64,000 bases of DNA from Amaurobius ferox (lineage: Eukaryota; Arthropoda; Arachnida; Araneae; Amaurobiidae), in NCBI GenBank assembly GCA_951213105.1, contig OX578145.1, forward strand, positions 6,499,191 to 6,563,190, read 5' to 3'. A program made the translations under genes and the position numbers. Below the pieces are notes generated by a model. The model saw only the letters and a program-made list of their open reading frames with translations, searched no databases and was not told the DNA's origin. Below are positions 1 to 13,409 of the stretch, in pieces; the stretch's first letter is position 1; each line of letters opens with the position of its first letter.

Positions 1-1795
1 CGAATGAAGACACGTGAAAATGGAACTTGGCAGCAGACGGTGATTTTTGTCTGGATATTCAGTCATTCGAGACTGGCCCATCGCCAACTCAGAACTCAGT
101 TTTTGCGTGCAGTACGGGCCTTTCGGAAAACGGATTCTGGAAAGTAAACCGAATAATAGATACAGAGTGGATCTTTAAAAAAATGTCTCGTCTTCACAGT
201 TCACTTTTATTTTCAAAGTATCTCATGTGAACAGCACCTGCATAATGCAATCACTTTACGTCTTTTACAGAGAAATGCGGATGTATTAGATCGACGGCAA
301 AACGTTTTGAGGGTGCACTAACATTGGCACACTTCTAGATCACAGCATGCACCGGCTAAGTAATACAGTCCATCCATTAAACTTGTTATTGATTAGAAAC
401 TACCCTAGCAGAAAGTAGGGTGACGTCGCCGGTCGATTTGTAACCTCTGCAGACACATTTTAAGTTGATAATTGAAGAAAAAAATGTTGCCAAACGATAT
501 TTGCAAAACATATGCCTATCACCTATCCCATCCCCAGATAATCTGCAAGATAAACACTTAACTATTGCACCCTTCCATCCACTTTTATTCTTTTTCCTTT
601 GACCCATAGTTAGCTCCTCTTACTTCGTGGAAACAGGGTCTCTCCAAAAAAGCTTTTATAAGTTGCTAATTTCTACTCAATGTTCTCTTCTCCTTTTCAG
701 CGAAATCTCTTTAGCATCTACAAACTTTGATGTCATCGAAATATTCGCGATCTTCCATTAAAACCATGCAAGTCCGCAGATTGATAAACACACAGATGCA
801 CACCGATTGCAAATGGCATAGTCGAACACACGAAAAACAGATGTACGATTGACATGTAAGGGAATAGAAACTCATGACAGGTTTGTTGAGTTATCCGGGG
901 ATTGCACGTGCATTTCGCGCAAACGGAATTCAGATCGCGCACAAGAATGTCCGGTTAATTGTTTAGATATTCATAATAACATATTTTGCTTTGCAATACA
1001 TTAAAAAAATAATAATTCATACGCAAGAAAGAATTTCTCGAATACGTTGCAGATAGGACACGAACAACGTCGCTGCGGAGTGGGGATTGAAAACCGAACT
1101 TTTCTGAGCTGAATATCATTACATTATGTAGTGTTGCTCCAATTTAACTTGCATATGTACAGTCTATAAACGATCCTATATAAAATAGAAGGATCATGGC
1201 TATAATGACAATAAATAACTTACGAAACTATATTCATAACGTCCGAGAAAATGATCAGAATATAGCGATGATTGAAAAGATTACAGAATAAGTGATTAAG
1301 ATAAAATCAGGATTATAAATGATTAAAAAGCGAGAATTATTAGCCATAAATATTAATTTAAACAGACATGCGTGCCTGGTGTCCTTAACTTTTAAAAGGA
1401 AAGTAGTAAATTATAGCAAATGGTACTTTAGTTTGGAAAATAAATAAAAAGATCGATATGAGAAAACTTAAAAGGGGAGCAAGCAATATAGGAAATAATC
1501 GGTAATACTTTAAATGTCTAAAATCAAAAAAAAAATCTTGAATGATTAAATTGTTGTTAAATTTGAAAGAATTTACATTTCGAAAATATACATTCAGATT
1601 GGATAGATGTACATCTGTACTGACAGGTTCATCATTTGAAGCAAATATTCATTTATTTTTCACTTTAATAAAGGTCATTTAAATAGTCATTCAAATAATA
1701 GACAAAAGTATGTAAAACTTGAAATGCATAAAAAAGATACAAAAAATGACCCATTTTGGAACCAACTCATGAAGCAGCATTCACGGATTCTCCAG
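1..1795. other. Unassigned AT-rich sequence
   Basis: No gene, tRNA head or terminal-repeat element was recognised. Short open frames of 60-80 codons occur on both strands, but none shows a domain, a credible splice context or resemblance to a known family. Confidence 0.5.
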
Positions 1796-2088
1796 CATTC
1801 ACCGATTGTAATATTCGTACCCTATATTGCATTCGAAGCACTCCATTCGTTCGGGAGACATTGCATCCACACACACATGCACATACATGCACCTTCCCGG
1901 CCGTCCAATTAGTTGCTCATGTCCACAGGATGAGTCGGATGGTCTGGGTCTTCCGACACATACATGCACATAGACAAGAACGTTCGAGGCCTTGAATAAT
2001 ATCGTTCCGTTGAAAACTCGAATTCGAATTTTCAACCCCTGCCACACTATTTTTCTTATACTATGCATGTAGGGAAGGAAAGTAATAT
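1796..2088 (+). repeat. F2-family repeat, 3' end only
   Basis: This is the right-hand part of the F2 family: a Cys/Gly-free, clearly non-coding block with a 'CCATTCGTTCG' segment, a (CA)-rich tract, a TCGAATTCGAA-like palindromic stretch and a decayed terminal stem-loop near 2047-2088. The left two thirds of the family are missing. The (CA)-rich tract is interrupted by a 65-bp SINE-tail insertion at 1893-1957. Confidence 0.6.
1893..1957 (+). mobile_element. Miniature SINE-tail insertion (copy i)
   Basis: A 65-bp block starts CTTCCCGGCCGTCC and ends GGTCTGGGTCTTCC. It matches the 3' tail of the S1 SINE but has no tRNA-like head. It is flanked by the direct repeat ACATACATGCAC (1881-1892 and 1958-1969), which fits a 12-bp target-site duplication. 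The flank is itself CA-rich, so microsatellite slippage is an alternative explanation for the repeat. Confidence 0.55.
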
Positions 2089-3284
2089 GAAAATATTCTA
2101 CAGTCAATGAAAAACCAAATTCTACAATTCAATACAATTCTTTTTATAATATTCACACTACACATATGTACACGATACATCTTACAAAGGACAAAGAGAA
2201 CTTAGGTACAAATCTAAAGTTTTTCATGTCAAGATCCGATAAAAAACAGACTAATAGATCCGATGAAAAACAAACTACCAAAAGAAAGACATTCTTCTTG
2301 AAAAGTTCTTCAGCTTTACAAAAAGTGTCAGCCATAAAAATGATTGAAATTAAGAACTATTACCAAGATTATCAAACTTCACGAGTGAGGAGGAAAAGTT
2401 ATTGGATGTATTTCGTAATAAACTCAAATCAATTTACGCAATAACTATATACTATAGTGATGCAATATATACGAAGTTCAAGTTTTATCCCCACAACTCT
2501 TTTCAATTCATTGAAGTCCATCGCAGCAAGAAACTGATTTGGGTGAAAGGAGTAAATGGATCAAGTTTATCATGAAATACATCCAACAACTTCTTCTCTC
2601 TATAACTTTCACTAAGTTTATCAAACTTGGTAACAGCTCTTCATTTCAATCATTCTTATGACTAACACTTTTCGTAAAGCTAAAGAACTTGTCTCCTTTT
2701 TTTTTAATCGAATGTCAATCCTTTTTGTAGATTTTAAATACGACATTTGCGAGTTTTAGAAGCGTCGTTAAGGTTTCTTAAAATCTGAAAATTTTGATTT
2801 TTACAATTTTTCTTTTACAGATTGCTTCAGGACACTCCGCCTACCGAAACTGACTCGTGTGTCTGTACAATTTCGATTTAAGTCACCCTATTTCAGAGAA
2901 AAACTGATAAATAACATTTAAGAAATTTCGAATACATATTAGAATCGTTTAAATTTTAATAAGTAAGAAATTGCTGTGTTTTTCCCTCCGAGTAGCTGTG
3001 GAATACTCAATACGGCGAAAATTAAACTTGTAACTTTATATGACGACTTTAGAGTTTAGGTGCAAAAGTCGAAATTTGAAAGAAAAACAAAACCGACTCT
3101 CTTTGACACATGCATACAAAAAATTGGGAAACCCAATTAAAAACGTCTTGTCTCATCCATTCAAAAATCCACATTCTACAGACTCCTTCCAATTTGTGAG
3201 ATACAGGGAGGGGTGAAAAAGCCACTCGTGCAAAAGGTGTCCGTTAGAGCCTTCAGCATTATGTGAGATTTTCTACGAAATGCG
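2089..3284. other. Unassigned AT-rich sequence
   Basis: No gene is recognised. A 92-codon plus-strand frame at 2166-2444 is Lys-rich and low in complexity, shows no domain, and is probably a chance frame. Confidence 0.45.
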
Positions 3285-3985
3285 AACTTTCCCTCATAGT
3301 ATAATGTATAGGAAATATAGTGATACGGGTCGAAAATTCGAATTCGTATTTTCCGCAAAAGTATCCCTGAACTGGACGCGAACATTTTTGAAATGATGTA
3401 TGTTAGTGTGTATCCGTGAGTCCGTCCGTGGGCGTGACATCTCACAAACGAATGGAGCATTACGAACGAAATTTAGTATAAATATTACACTATTGTAATA
3501 TTTAGACTAATCAAATGTTCAAAAAATTATGTGTAATTATAAAATGGTCAATAGATTTTAAATGCAATCAAATGTTCAAAAAACACCCCCTCAGATTTCG
3601 AATGAAATTTTGAAAATAAAATCATAATTTCCAATATTGTTACATAAGTAACCATTTCTTATTTAATGTTTCGTTAAAAAACGATTGACACAAAATTTAA
3701 AACGCTAGCCTAAACCGCTCTCAAGATAAGGCAAGTTTTTCAAATAAATTTATAAAAAAAAAATGCTTAAATTAAAAAGTAGCGAGTCTCGTCAAATATG
3801 TAACACTTGGCGACTCATTTCGCAACATATCACCCACTTGGTCATTTTTTAAAAGGGGTGCCAAATGGATGGAAAAATCCAAGCGGATGAATTAATAATT
3901 AACACCTTTTAATATATGGACTCAATTACTTAGCAGATTGTTTTCAAATTTGCGCGAAATATAAGTTAATTGGGTAATCTATATA
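3285..3985 (-). repeat. F2-family repeat, degenerate copy
   Basis: Read on the minus strand this follows the F2 order. From left to right on the plus strand come a decayed stem-loop (near 3290-3320), TCGAAAATTCGAATTCG, the 'CAAACGAATGGAGC' segment, a 'GAAAACGATTGACA'-like core and a degraded GGCGAC motif near 3810. The copy is strongly diverged and shortened on the right. Confidence 0.55.
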
Positions 3986-4370
3986 AATAAAATCAAAAGT
4001 TTGTCTCATTATTACGGGAGAACGGCTGCACCGAATTTCATGAAATTTTGTGGGGAGCCTTCAAAACTTAGAAACTCGAAACATGGAATCTATTTTAAGG
4101 CCAGGGGTTGTTGAGATATTAATGAAAGACGAACCTCCCACAGAGATAGCATTATGTAAACGATATTTTTTCCGCAAGTTGATTTGAAATAAAAAATTAT
4201 ATGTTGCTAAGAAACGGAATTAAACCCAATGGATTTTTACAGCAGAGAAAAATGATATGTTGCTAAGCAACGAAACTAAACCCAAATGAATTTATACAGC
4301 AAACCATTTTATTAAATGTTTTTCCGATTTAAATCATTAGAAATACATAAACTGGATCGGAATTACATTT
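3986..4370. repeat. Dispersed-repeat-like block with 56-bp tandem duplication
   Basis: The segment at about 4000-4060 (GGGAGAACGGCTGCACCG and following) resembles the 'agaacggctggaccgat' block common to many arthropod non-autonomous elements. At 4200-4303 a 56-bp unit beginning TATGTTGCTAAG occurs twice in tandem with moderate divergence. No gene is seen. Confidence 0.4.
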
Positions 4371-5216
4371 TTGATTATGGATTATATAATTGAGATTACA
4401 GGGAATATTGATATTTTCAATTTCTTAAGTCATCGGTTTTATTTAGGCAAAGATTTTTCAAACTCATATGTTGAGTTTAGCCAATTATTGGAACGGAATA
4501 AAAATGGTCCGACTATATCTTCTAATATTATTTTAGCGCTTTTATTTCGGCATACGGGGATCCCATTTCATAGTGCTTTTCATTATGGCATATGGATCCA
4601 ATTCGATATATTTTGTAAATTTATTTACAAACGGGACCAGGATGTTTTGTTTTACAGATCTGCCCGTGAAGATCATTTCGTATAGCGAGAACATAGATTC
4701 TTATATTTCTTTTCAGAAGAATTAAATTAAGTATTTTGATAGAATATTTTAAATCACAAAGTCATTTAGAATACTATAGGAATTTGCACATGATTGTGAA
4801 ATTCAAAATTCTTTTTATTATATATTCCGTACGAAGAACGAGCACGCTGCTAGTTTGAAATATACTTACTTCCATGTTGTCATCCAGAAAAGCTTCAAAT
4901 GTTATACTTTTCAACGTTAAAAGCCTTGTGCCGCAGATGTTGTCCATCCTCATTTCGCACCGAGAGATATAAAGTGACGGCATTATGTACGGAAAGTCAT
5001 GTATCAGATTCTTTTGCATCGGAATTTCAACCCTTTTCATTAATACAACGGAGAACGAGTGTATTCAATAAAGTGGAATGTCATAAAATGTTAGCCAATT
5101 TATTCTTAAAATCATCGCGTTTCCAAAAAGTAACAATTGCTCTCGAAGTCCTCTCCTATATGGAACATCTATTTATACAGCGCATGAGGACCTACCCAAA
5201 AATATTCTGAAATGCT
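4371..5216 (+). other. Unidentified open frames, possible decayed gene
   Basis: Two plus-strand frames, 4371-4685 (104 codons) and 4899-5210 (103 codons), are separated by about 210 bp of stop-rich sequence in a region slightly less AT-rich than its surroundings. The first frame is rich in Phe, Ile and His; the second is basic with several Cys. I recognise no family, and no clean splice acceptor and donor pair would join them. They could be remnants of an old coding sequence or chance frames. Their adjacency on one strand is the only reason for listing them. Confidence 0.18.
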
Positions 5217-5754
5217 ATAGCATCCATGTTCATAAATTTAAACAATCCTAATGAAATAGTATAACACATCATTTTTAGCCATTCTGAAGAATCTTCCAAC
5301 TTATAAGCGCGGCTTTTAATAGGAGAACCAGAAATGGTTTTACTTAGCCTATCGAGTGCAAAAAGTTTGAACACTACATGAGGTAGAAAAGGAGCGCCGT
5401 CCATAATCTCCAGGGCTACAATTTGGAGCCGCCTAATCTCCGATCAAGTTAAAAAGATTTGGGAAATTATAGAAAAGTGAAGTTAGCATGCTACGGGGAA
5501 GTGCTATTGCACTGGGGATTAGAGATTCAGAGAACTCCAATAGGAAATGCTCTGAAGATAGCGAAACGGATAGCCGTCCATAATGGGGAACGGACACCAC
5601 TAGAGTGAAAGGATCCTGAAGCAGGACCGCCAATATTTTCTCTTGAGGACTGACTGAGGAGAAGACTTTAAAATTTCACAAAAAATGAGAAAATCAAATG
5701 GGGGGAGGGGGGGGGGAACCTGTGATAAATGTTTGTATTGGGGCCCCACAATTT
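5217..5754. other. Unassigned sequence with poly-G tract
   Basis: No gene is recognised. A near-pure G run lies at about 5700-5716. Confidence 0.45.
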
Positions 5755-5770
5755 CAATAGGCATCCCTAT

Positions 5771-6055
5771 TGTTGTAGAGACCCAGACCGTCCGACCTAC
5801 CAGAAAGGTGTAAGGTAACTGTTTGGAAGGCTGGGAAGAGCCACCCAATTTAGACCGGAACCCAGTGGGGGAGGCATCCACAAGGACCATACCCTCCTTC
5901 CCCTACCACCAACCTCTCGGAAGGACTTACGGACCCACATGTTTAACGTGATCGTACTCCGCGTGAACACTTCGGCAGTTTTGACATCGGAGGGCATCGA
6001 ACCCGGGCCTACCGAGTGCAATTCCCTCGCGCGCTAACCACTGGACTACCGCGCC
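5771..6055 (-). mobile_element. S1 tRNA-derived SINE, full-length copy
   Basis: On the minus strand it has a tRNA-like head with an A-box-like TAGTCCAGTGGTTAGCGCG and a B-box-like GGTTCGATGCC, then a body (CACGTTAAACATGTGGGTCC, GGTTGGTGGTAGGGGAAGG, CTAAATTGGGTGGC) and a tail (GTAGGTCGGACGGTCTGGG) ending in short CAA units. The element is about 285 bp. The flanks CAATAGGCATCCCTAT (5755-5770) and CAATAGGCGCCCCTGT (6056-6071) look like a diverged target-site duplication. Pol III transcription and LINE-dependent retrotransposition are inferred from the SINE architecture. Confidence 0.85.
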
Positions 6056-6154
6056 CAATAGGCGCCCCTGTGTAAACGAAGATCTATGAACCTAGCAAGT
6101 TCCTGCCCCGAAGGAAAAAGGAACCCAGTTAAAATATCTCGAGGAAGAAAAGAA

Positions 6155-6235
6155 AATCCCGGTAGCTCAATGGATCGACTGGATGAGGTCCGGGTTTCTA
6201 TAATCCCGGTTCAGATACGAGTTGTACACAATTTT
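6155..6235 (+). repeat. tRNA-like sequence, probably SINE head or tRNA pseudogene
   Basis: TAGCTCAATGGATCGA resembles an A box, and CCCGGTTCAGATACG about 35 bp downstream resembles a B box. Acceptor and T stems do not pair well, so a working tRNA gene is unlikely. It lies 100 bp beyond the S1 SINE. Confidence 0.4.
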
Positions 6236-7151
6236 TCTTTCTAAATATTTTGCAAAGACTCGTGCACATTCTAACAGGCGTGATGAGGTAGGTGTTCCGC
6301 AATGAGCAAAGCTCTCGGGAATCACCTCCAAAATTCAATGACTGCGGAAGAAAGTCCCAAAAGCGAATGCGTCTGAAAAGAAAGCCAAGAAGAAACGCAC
6401 ACTCTGATTCAGGCGCTTGCTATGAAAAAGTGTCTGGAGTGGACCCAAAATGTGTAACAATTTATGAATTCATTTTCTGTAATGACGGTGGCATCCGTCG
6501 TGGATGGAAGTTTTCAATATTTTAGCGGATGTTCTACGAGAGGTGCCCTTTCGATGTGCATTTTGGTAAATAAGCTCTTGACAAAATATAGAAATCACAC
6601 CGTAGTGTTCTCTTCAGGTGCAACGAGCCCAAGGAAAGTTGACAACAACTGAGAATACATTTTAGGAAATGCGGCAGCGCTCCATACCGCCCCAGTCTTC
6701 CAATCCGAATCCGGGGCTGGCAAGTGGCGTGACAAACCCTGATTTTCAGGGATCGAACTCCGCTCCCGAAATAACCAAAGACCTCTTTTTTTTCTCTGTA
6801 ATACGTTCATAAAAAAAGATGAAAAACAAAACCATTACAATGGGTACATTAGCACTCGCGAAAAAAAAAACGTTAAAACGCCCATTTTAGGATCTTTGCT
6901 ACGGCCTTTTATTGTTCAGTATTGACGGACCTCTACTGAACCCATTTTAATGAAAGACGGCTTCTTTCGTGTGCTCTGATGGAAGGTGTACGTACTTTTC
7001 TGCTACAACTAGGACATAAATGGGTTTTAAATTGAATAAAGGGTGCTCGACGGTCCAGTCAAAATGGCAATGCATATCATTGTTGCGTCATCCTGTTGAT
7101 GAATGCTTCTACAAAAAGTATTCAAATCTCACAAAAACAGCACTTTATGGT
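6236..7151. other. Unassigned sequence
   Basis: No gene is recognised. A minus-strand B-box-like GAGTTCGATCCC near 6750 has no convincing A box with it. Short frames at 6292-6652 show no domain. Confidence 0.4.
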
Positions 7152-8064
7152 AAAAAATCTGATGTGGGCAACACATGACTTTCCTTATATAATGCAATGA
7201 ATTTACTACTTTTACAGTTGAGAAAAATGTTATTCTTAGAGTAGATATTTATATTCTTTCCAAGATATTGAATTTTTTTCAATTAGCCATCATTTTCATT
7301 GATTTAGCGTCATTTTTATCCATTTGGCGAGATTTTTGTTAATTTGGCAACAATTAAAAATGTCGCCAAGTTGGCGACATTCCGCCAAATTCGTCGCCAA
7401 AATCTCGCCAAGTGTTATGGACGGAGAAATAAGTTATTCTTACAGCATATAAATAACTATTGGCGTTCAAATACAAAAGTATCTTTTTTCATGAATGGAA
7501 CGATAGATAGATCCACGAGAATGATGTCACCCAATTTATCGCATGGTATTACATATGGAAAGTGAACATGTTTCTCAATAGGAAATATATATATTTTTTA
7601 TTTTATATAACTTTTTGATATTTTTTTGAAAAATGCGCAATATCTCGAGAACAATTTGTGTTAGCGTTCTAAAATTTATGTCAATCGTTTTCTAATGAAA
7701 AATTACATAAGAAATGTCTATTTGCGTAACTTTATTAGCGGTTTTGATTTTTGACGATTTTTTCAAAATTTCACTCAAAAATTTAGGGGGGTTCTGAACA
7801 TTCGATTGCGTATAAAAACAATAGGCTTCCAGTGTTTACCAATGGACCAAATTTCGTTCGAATCGGTCCATTCGTTCGCCAGTTATCGTCTCCACAGACT
7901 CACTGACACACACACACATACTTTCACACACACACAAACAGACATCACTTCAAAAATGTTTGATTCGTGATCAGGGATGCTTGAAACGTGCTCTCCCGTC
8001 GAAAACTCGAATTCTCGACCCCGTCACAATACTTTCCTTATACATTATGTATATAAGGAAAGTA
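7152..8064 (+). repeat. F2-family repeat, near full-length copy
   Basis: The left end is TCTGATGTGGGCAACACATG followed by ACTTTCCTTATATAATG. The interior has spaced TTTGGCGAGATTT and TTTGGCAACA units and the palindrome TGTCGCCAAGTTGGCGACA (7361-7379). The right side has 'CCATTCGTTCG', a (CA)n tract, TCGAAAACTCGAATTC and a terminal stem-loop at 8031-8063. The stem arm ACTTTCCTTATA recurs near the left end. There is no coding capacity. A Helentron-like non-autonomous origin is inferred from the layout. Confidence 0.75.
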
Positions 8065-8334
8065 AACATGGATAGCCTAGCCCTGTACACAAAACAAAAA
8101 TATCTTTGGGAAAAGTTATGAAATCCGAAAATGGGTTGCGTCCAGTTTCTACGGGGCTGTGGTCTAGGGCACCCTGCTGAAGGATCCTTCCGATCATACG
8201 CAGTTCTATTGAGTCGAAGTCAATAAAAGAAGAGCAACACTTGAACAACAAGAAGGTGAGCAACGCGTTACTCTAATCCACTTTTCCTTCCTTTCTTTCG
8301 TAATTCGTTCCACTGAGCACAAACCTACAAGGAC

Positions 8335-8850
8335 AATTATTTCAAATGACATTGAATGTGCGGTTTAAATTTAATTTTCGTTTTCGGGAGACTGGGCGTC
8401 TTCGCAAAAACACAAAAACCTAAAATATCTCGAAAATGGTTAGGCCTACAGTTATGAGGTGGGTCTCATTCTTTTCGTCGTTAAAAATGGTGTGTAAAAT
8501 AAGCATTCAATAAATACATTTGAGCATACGTAGTCTTATTTTAGTTTTTGACAATTTTTGTGGGCTATTTTACAAAAAAAAGGCAAATTCTTTCTTTTCG
8601 AATCACACCCAAATCAAAATCAGCACCGGGATATCCCACATCCACCCAATCTGCAAAATTCATTTTCCAGCTAGAGTGGACACATATATTGTACTACAGA
8701 CAAACACAAGCGCCCTGCTAAAAATAGTTTTTTGGGATTCTAGAATGCTCAAAACGTGTAGATCTGTCGAAGACTCTCGAGTTACAATTTTTGACACGAT
8801 TCCAATACTTTCCCTATACATTAATTACCACGTGTAGTAGGGAAAGTAAA
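8335..8850 (+). repeat. F3-family repeat, right part
   Basis: It matches other F3 copies from 'AAATGACATTGAA' through 'AGCTAGAGTGGA' and 'AAAACGTGTAGATC' to a terminal stem-loop at 8807-8847. The loop arm ACTTTCCCTATACA resembles the F2 arm. The left end present in the copy at 22625 is missing here. Confidence 0.65.
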
Positions 8851-11800
8851 AATGGAAATCCCAACATACTGCAGTGTTTAAACCTCTAGAAACAAAACAC
8901 GTAGAAACTTTGTAGAAACACAAACCTTCCCAGTTATTATAAAAATGATTGTAAGTTTTTATCTTTCGTCGTTTTCATATCAATACAACGAGAATTTATA
9001 GTTCTTCATTCATGAATACCCTGTACCATTTAACACATCAGCCCAAATGGATCCAATCCCTCGGCGTAAAAGATATTATTGATATATATATATATATTTT
9101 TATTATGGTATATGTGCTACAAAATATCTCTAATGTATCTTTGAATTTTCTTTTAAAATTGTTTGTAATATAATAAAAATAGTATAAGAATGACTTGCGT
9201 CCGAAATCTGATAAAAAAAATTGCATTCTGATATTGATAAAGATTCAAGGGGTCCTCAATACTATGTGATATGAATGTAGGAGACATCTACAAAGTGTGT
9301 GTATTCCCAGAACCCTATCCCCCTTCCTCCGGTGACCTGGAAAGATGAATCTCTGCATACATATAGTATCAAGTGCTGGACAAAACCTAAAGGGACCGGA
9401 TTTTAGATTCTCTCCCCCGGAAAGGCGTTTTAAAATTTCTAAGCCCTTTTAGAACCTTTAGAAGCTTTCCGGGGACATTTTTTAGTGAATTTTTGCAGAA
9501 GTATCGACCCCGAAGCATTAGCGAATTAAAAAAATTGCCACACTCGTCATTCATTCGTGCCCTTTGATGAAATATTCTGCTTTAAGATTAAGATATGCTA
9601 AATATTTATGCAAACGTACTTTACATTTTTTTAAGTTTTCATTTCATTAACCTCGTATGTATTATGTCACGAAAGCTCGGGAAGGAAAAAAACATAGAAG
9701 GTAAAGAACAGCGCGAATTTCAGAAAAAAAAAAATTCTATCTTTTTTTTCATGTGTGCGTGTGTTCATCCACAGATTCAGACTGACAATTCGAAACTGTG
9801 GCCAACTTCCAAGAACTGCAGTGACTGATGCCACATCAACAGAACAGAGTTTGTCCTTTAAGCAGACGAATGAAAAAAAAAGAGAAAAGAGAAAAGTAAA
9901 GAAATGTGCGACAAAAGATTCGGGATAAAATCTTAGACTACCACCGAAAACAGTAAGTAAAGAAGGATATTTTTTTTCTCCTTCCTTTTATTTCTGACTT
10001 TCAGCTTCTGGTAACTACCGATAGTCTTACGTTTCACCTTGTTTATTTTAGCATTGGCTCATGTTTTGTAATTCTATTCCTGTCGCTCAGCTGAAGTAAA
10101 CCAGACGATCGACAGTTAATCGGAAAAAATATTTAATGTGTACACAATGGATAGGAGAGTTTTGTGATTATTAAGTCGACTCACTGCCAAATTTTGCGCA
10201 CATCTGGTCAATGGTTTTCGGCTAAATGTATTTATTCATGCGTGCGAACACCCACGCACACCTCATGTGGAAAACAATTTATTGAGTGTATTAAAAAAAG
10301 AACAAGTAAATCGATCCAAAGTCGAAATTGAATTTTACATTTTTGTACTTTCAGGGGGGCGGCTCGTCCATTTCAGTAGGAGCGTGAGGGATTCTATCCC
10401 AATGTGTTCCAATTTTTTAAATTTTTCATTAAAAGTGAAGATTCCATAACTAAACATTTAAATAATGTTAAAGTTTGAATCCTAAAATTCTTACGTTTTC
10501 GCGTTTCTTCTACGATAAACTCGTGGCCGTTTGACAACTATCATCCCCTATTTATCGTAAGGTAAAATAAAAATCAATGATCGAGGATGTGTTTCTTTCC
10601 GTTGCTTCAGCAATAAAAAGAGCGCAAAGATACAGAACAAGCCATTCCCGAGCTTCGATAACACTCTCTAGTTTATCTGTGACCCGTTTATTGGGCATGG
10701 CTGACCCTCCACACGGAGTTATTACGGCCATTGAGGTCTGATTGCATTTAAGTGTATCCAATAGGCTAAGCACAGAAACATAAATTCATAAACAGTTGGA
10801 TGGGAGTCCTTTCGAGGCAGCAAACGACCTCTAAATAAGGATCAACCGAATGGTCTTTTTCCCCTTTATCGACCGTATTATGTAAAATAAGTGCACGTTT
10901 AAAATAAATTTTATTTGCATTTTCTTGTGAGCATGAGAGGTCTAAAAAAAATGTCCGTTGCCACAGTCGAACGTCTTCATCGCTAAAAATAATACGCCAT
11001 TAAAACTCATCCATAAAAGTATGTATACGGAAGATGTCTGTTCCCTCGTACGGACAACTGTGTGCTTTCTAAAGATCAGAACACTAGGTCGAACTATTTT
11101 TGCACAGCTCGTACGTTTCATCTCACGTGAATCGCTAAAAAGGGAGGACATAAATAAGACATGCATAGACACTAGTAGAGTCAATGCGAATCTAGCTTTT
11201 AAGGATGCGTCCAGCTTGTGAAGTTGAAGACTGACTTCGGCCTGCCGATTCAGTTGAAGCTGTGGATGGCAGCACAAGCTGTCTAAGAAAGAGTGCTATT
11301 TCAGACGATCCGTCCATGTTATGACGTAATAAATGTTTTTGGAATCCCTTCCGTGCAGACTCGAGGTGGATCCTTTTACAACACTATTGAGAGAGACATC
11401 TTGTCGAGCACTCCACCTTATTGACATGCCTTTCAAATGCAGTTCGTCCGGTTTTTACTGAACGAGCTGCGTTCTGATACTTCACACAAAGTACACACTA
11501 ACAGTCCCTGAGGCTCGCATTTCTCAGAGGCAAATGCTAGTTAGCTATAAACAGAGACAGAATTTTGCAGAAGTATACAGTTAGTTACGAGCCACCCGAA
11601 CGGAATGCTTCACTATCTCGCGACAAGGCCGGACGATCCTCTTTCAACTTGCATTCTTTTTTTCGGAAAGGTTTATTTCACAACAGTTGTCTACAGAAAT
11701 ACGGACCGTTTTGTGAAGAAATCGCATTTCTATGCGATAGTTTCCCCCTCTGCTCGAAATAATAAAATGGATGCGATTCATTGCGTCCATAACGAGTCGT

Positions 11801-12220
11801 GTATCGTCTTAAAGAACTTTTTCTTATACTAGAAACACGTCAGCGTCGGATAAAATTGAACATAATTATGCATAAAAAGGATTATGGATAACTGAATGAT
11901 CACGAAACTTAGCAGTTCGAGCACTGTTGTGAAAAATAGAGACTATTTATCGTGTTCGTGCCCCTTTGGGAGGGGGCACGCACGTTACCCCCCCCCCCCC
12001 ACACACACACACACACACACCTTGGATGAGTCGGACGGCCTGGGTTTTCCACACACACACACACGAAGGGGGTTCATTCTCAAACTCGGTATCGATCTAC
12101 AGATTTTTTTCAAGCCCTTTAAAATGAATAATACATTATAATTCTTGAAGGCCATGATTTCTGAATGATTTTTACAAAAATTCATTCGCAAATTGGGCGA
12201 GTCCCGAATATTCGATCACG
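8851..12220. other. Unassigned sequence, no gene recognised
   Basis: This 3.4 kb contains only short frames. The longest pair overlaps on opposite strands at 10942-11277 and shows no domain. A poly-C run (about 11988-12000) leads into a (CA)n tract at 12000-12064 that is split by a SINE-tail fragment. Confidence 0.45.
12021..12050 (+). mobile_element. SINE-tail fragment inside (CA)n (copy ii)
   Basis: CTTGGATGAGTCGGACGGCC and following bases match the 3' half of the SINE tail seen at 1893-1957 and 56588-56650. It is flanked on both sides by CA repeats, so a target duplication cannot be told from microsatellite. Confidence 0.45.
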
Positions 12221-13144
12221 TTTAAAAATCTGATGTGGACAGCATATGACTTTTCTTATATAATGCAATGAATTGACTACTTTTACAGTAAAAACAAAAT
12301 AGGTTATTTTTATAGTAGATACTTGTATTCTTTCCAAGATATTGAATTTTCGCCAATGAGTCATTATCTTCATTGATTTAGCATTATTTTTATCCATTTG
12401 GCGAGATTTTCGTTCATTTGGCAACATTTAAAAAGTTGCCAAGTGGGCGACATTCGGCCCAATTCGTCGCCAAAATCTCACCCAGCGTTATGGACAGAGA
12501 AATAAGTTATTCTAATAGCAGATAAATGACTATTGGCGTTCAAATACAAAAGTATCACTCCAAGTATCTTTTCTTATGAATGGAACGAGCTAGAACCACG
12601 AGAATGATGTCACCCAATGTATTGCATGATATTACATATGAAAAGTGAACATGTTTCTCAACAGTTAATGTTTTTTTAATTTATGGGATTTTTTGATACA
12701 TTTATTTGAAAAATGTGCAATATCTAAATAACGGTTCATGCTAGAGTTTTAAAGTTTGTCAATCGTTTTCTAAGAAAAAATTACATAAGAAATATCTATT
12801 TTTGTAACTTTATGAAAGATTGATTTCTTTTATGATTTTTTCAAATTTCAATTTCACTCGAAAATTTAGGGGGTCTGAACATTCGATTGTATTTAAAAAT
12901 AATAGGTTTTCAGTATTCACGGATTGTAATTTTCATACCAAATTTCATTCAAATCGCTCCATTCGTTCGTGAGATATCGTCTCCAAAGACTCACTGACAC
13001 ATACACACACAACAACATCACCTCAAAAATGTTCGATTCGTGATCAGGGATGCCGAAACGTGCTCTCCCGTCTAAAACTTGAATTCGAATGGACCCCGTC
13101 ACAATACTTTCCTTATACATTATGCTATGTATATAAGGAAAGTA
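12221..13144 (+). repeat. F2-family repeat, near full-length copy
   Basis: The left end (TCTGATGTGGACAGCATATG) and the right stem-loop (13106-13143) are both present. The central palindrome has decayed to AAGTTGCCAAGTGGGCGACA, so this copy is older than the one at 7152. Confidence 0.72.
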
Positions 13145-13409
13145 ATGAATAGGGTTTCCAGTATTCACTGATTGTAATAATCGAAATACATTCGAAATGT
13201 TCCCTTCGTACGTGAGATATCGTGTCCACGGACTCATAATGCATGCATACACACACACACACGCATACATACACATACATACACCACCTCATAAACGTTC
13301 TGTTCGAGTTGATGGATGCTTGAAACGTGCTCATCTATCGAAAACCTCGAATTCGAATTTTCGACCCCGTCCCAACACTTTCCCCATACAGTATATAGGA
13401 AAAGTAATG
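13145..13409 (+). repeat. F2-family repeat, right end in tandem
   Basis: A second F2 right end, from 'CAGTATTCACTGATTG' through (CA)n and TCGAATTCGAATTTTCG to a weak stem-loop, directly abuts the previous copy. This gives a head-to-tail tandem arrangement. Confidence 0.6.

Noticed and set aside
6600..6800. Another SINE on the minus strand
   Set aside because: Only a B-box-like motif is present, and no A box at the right spacing.
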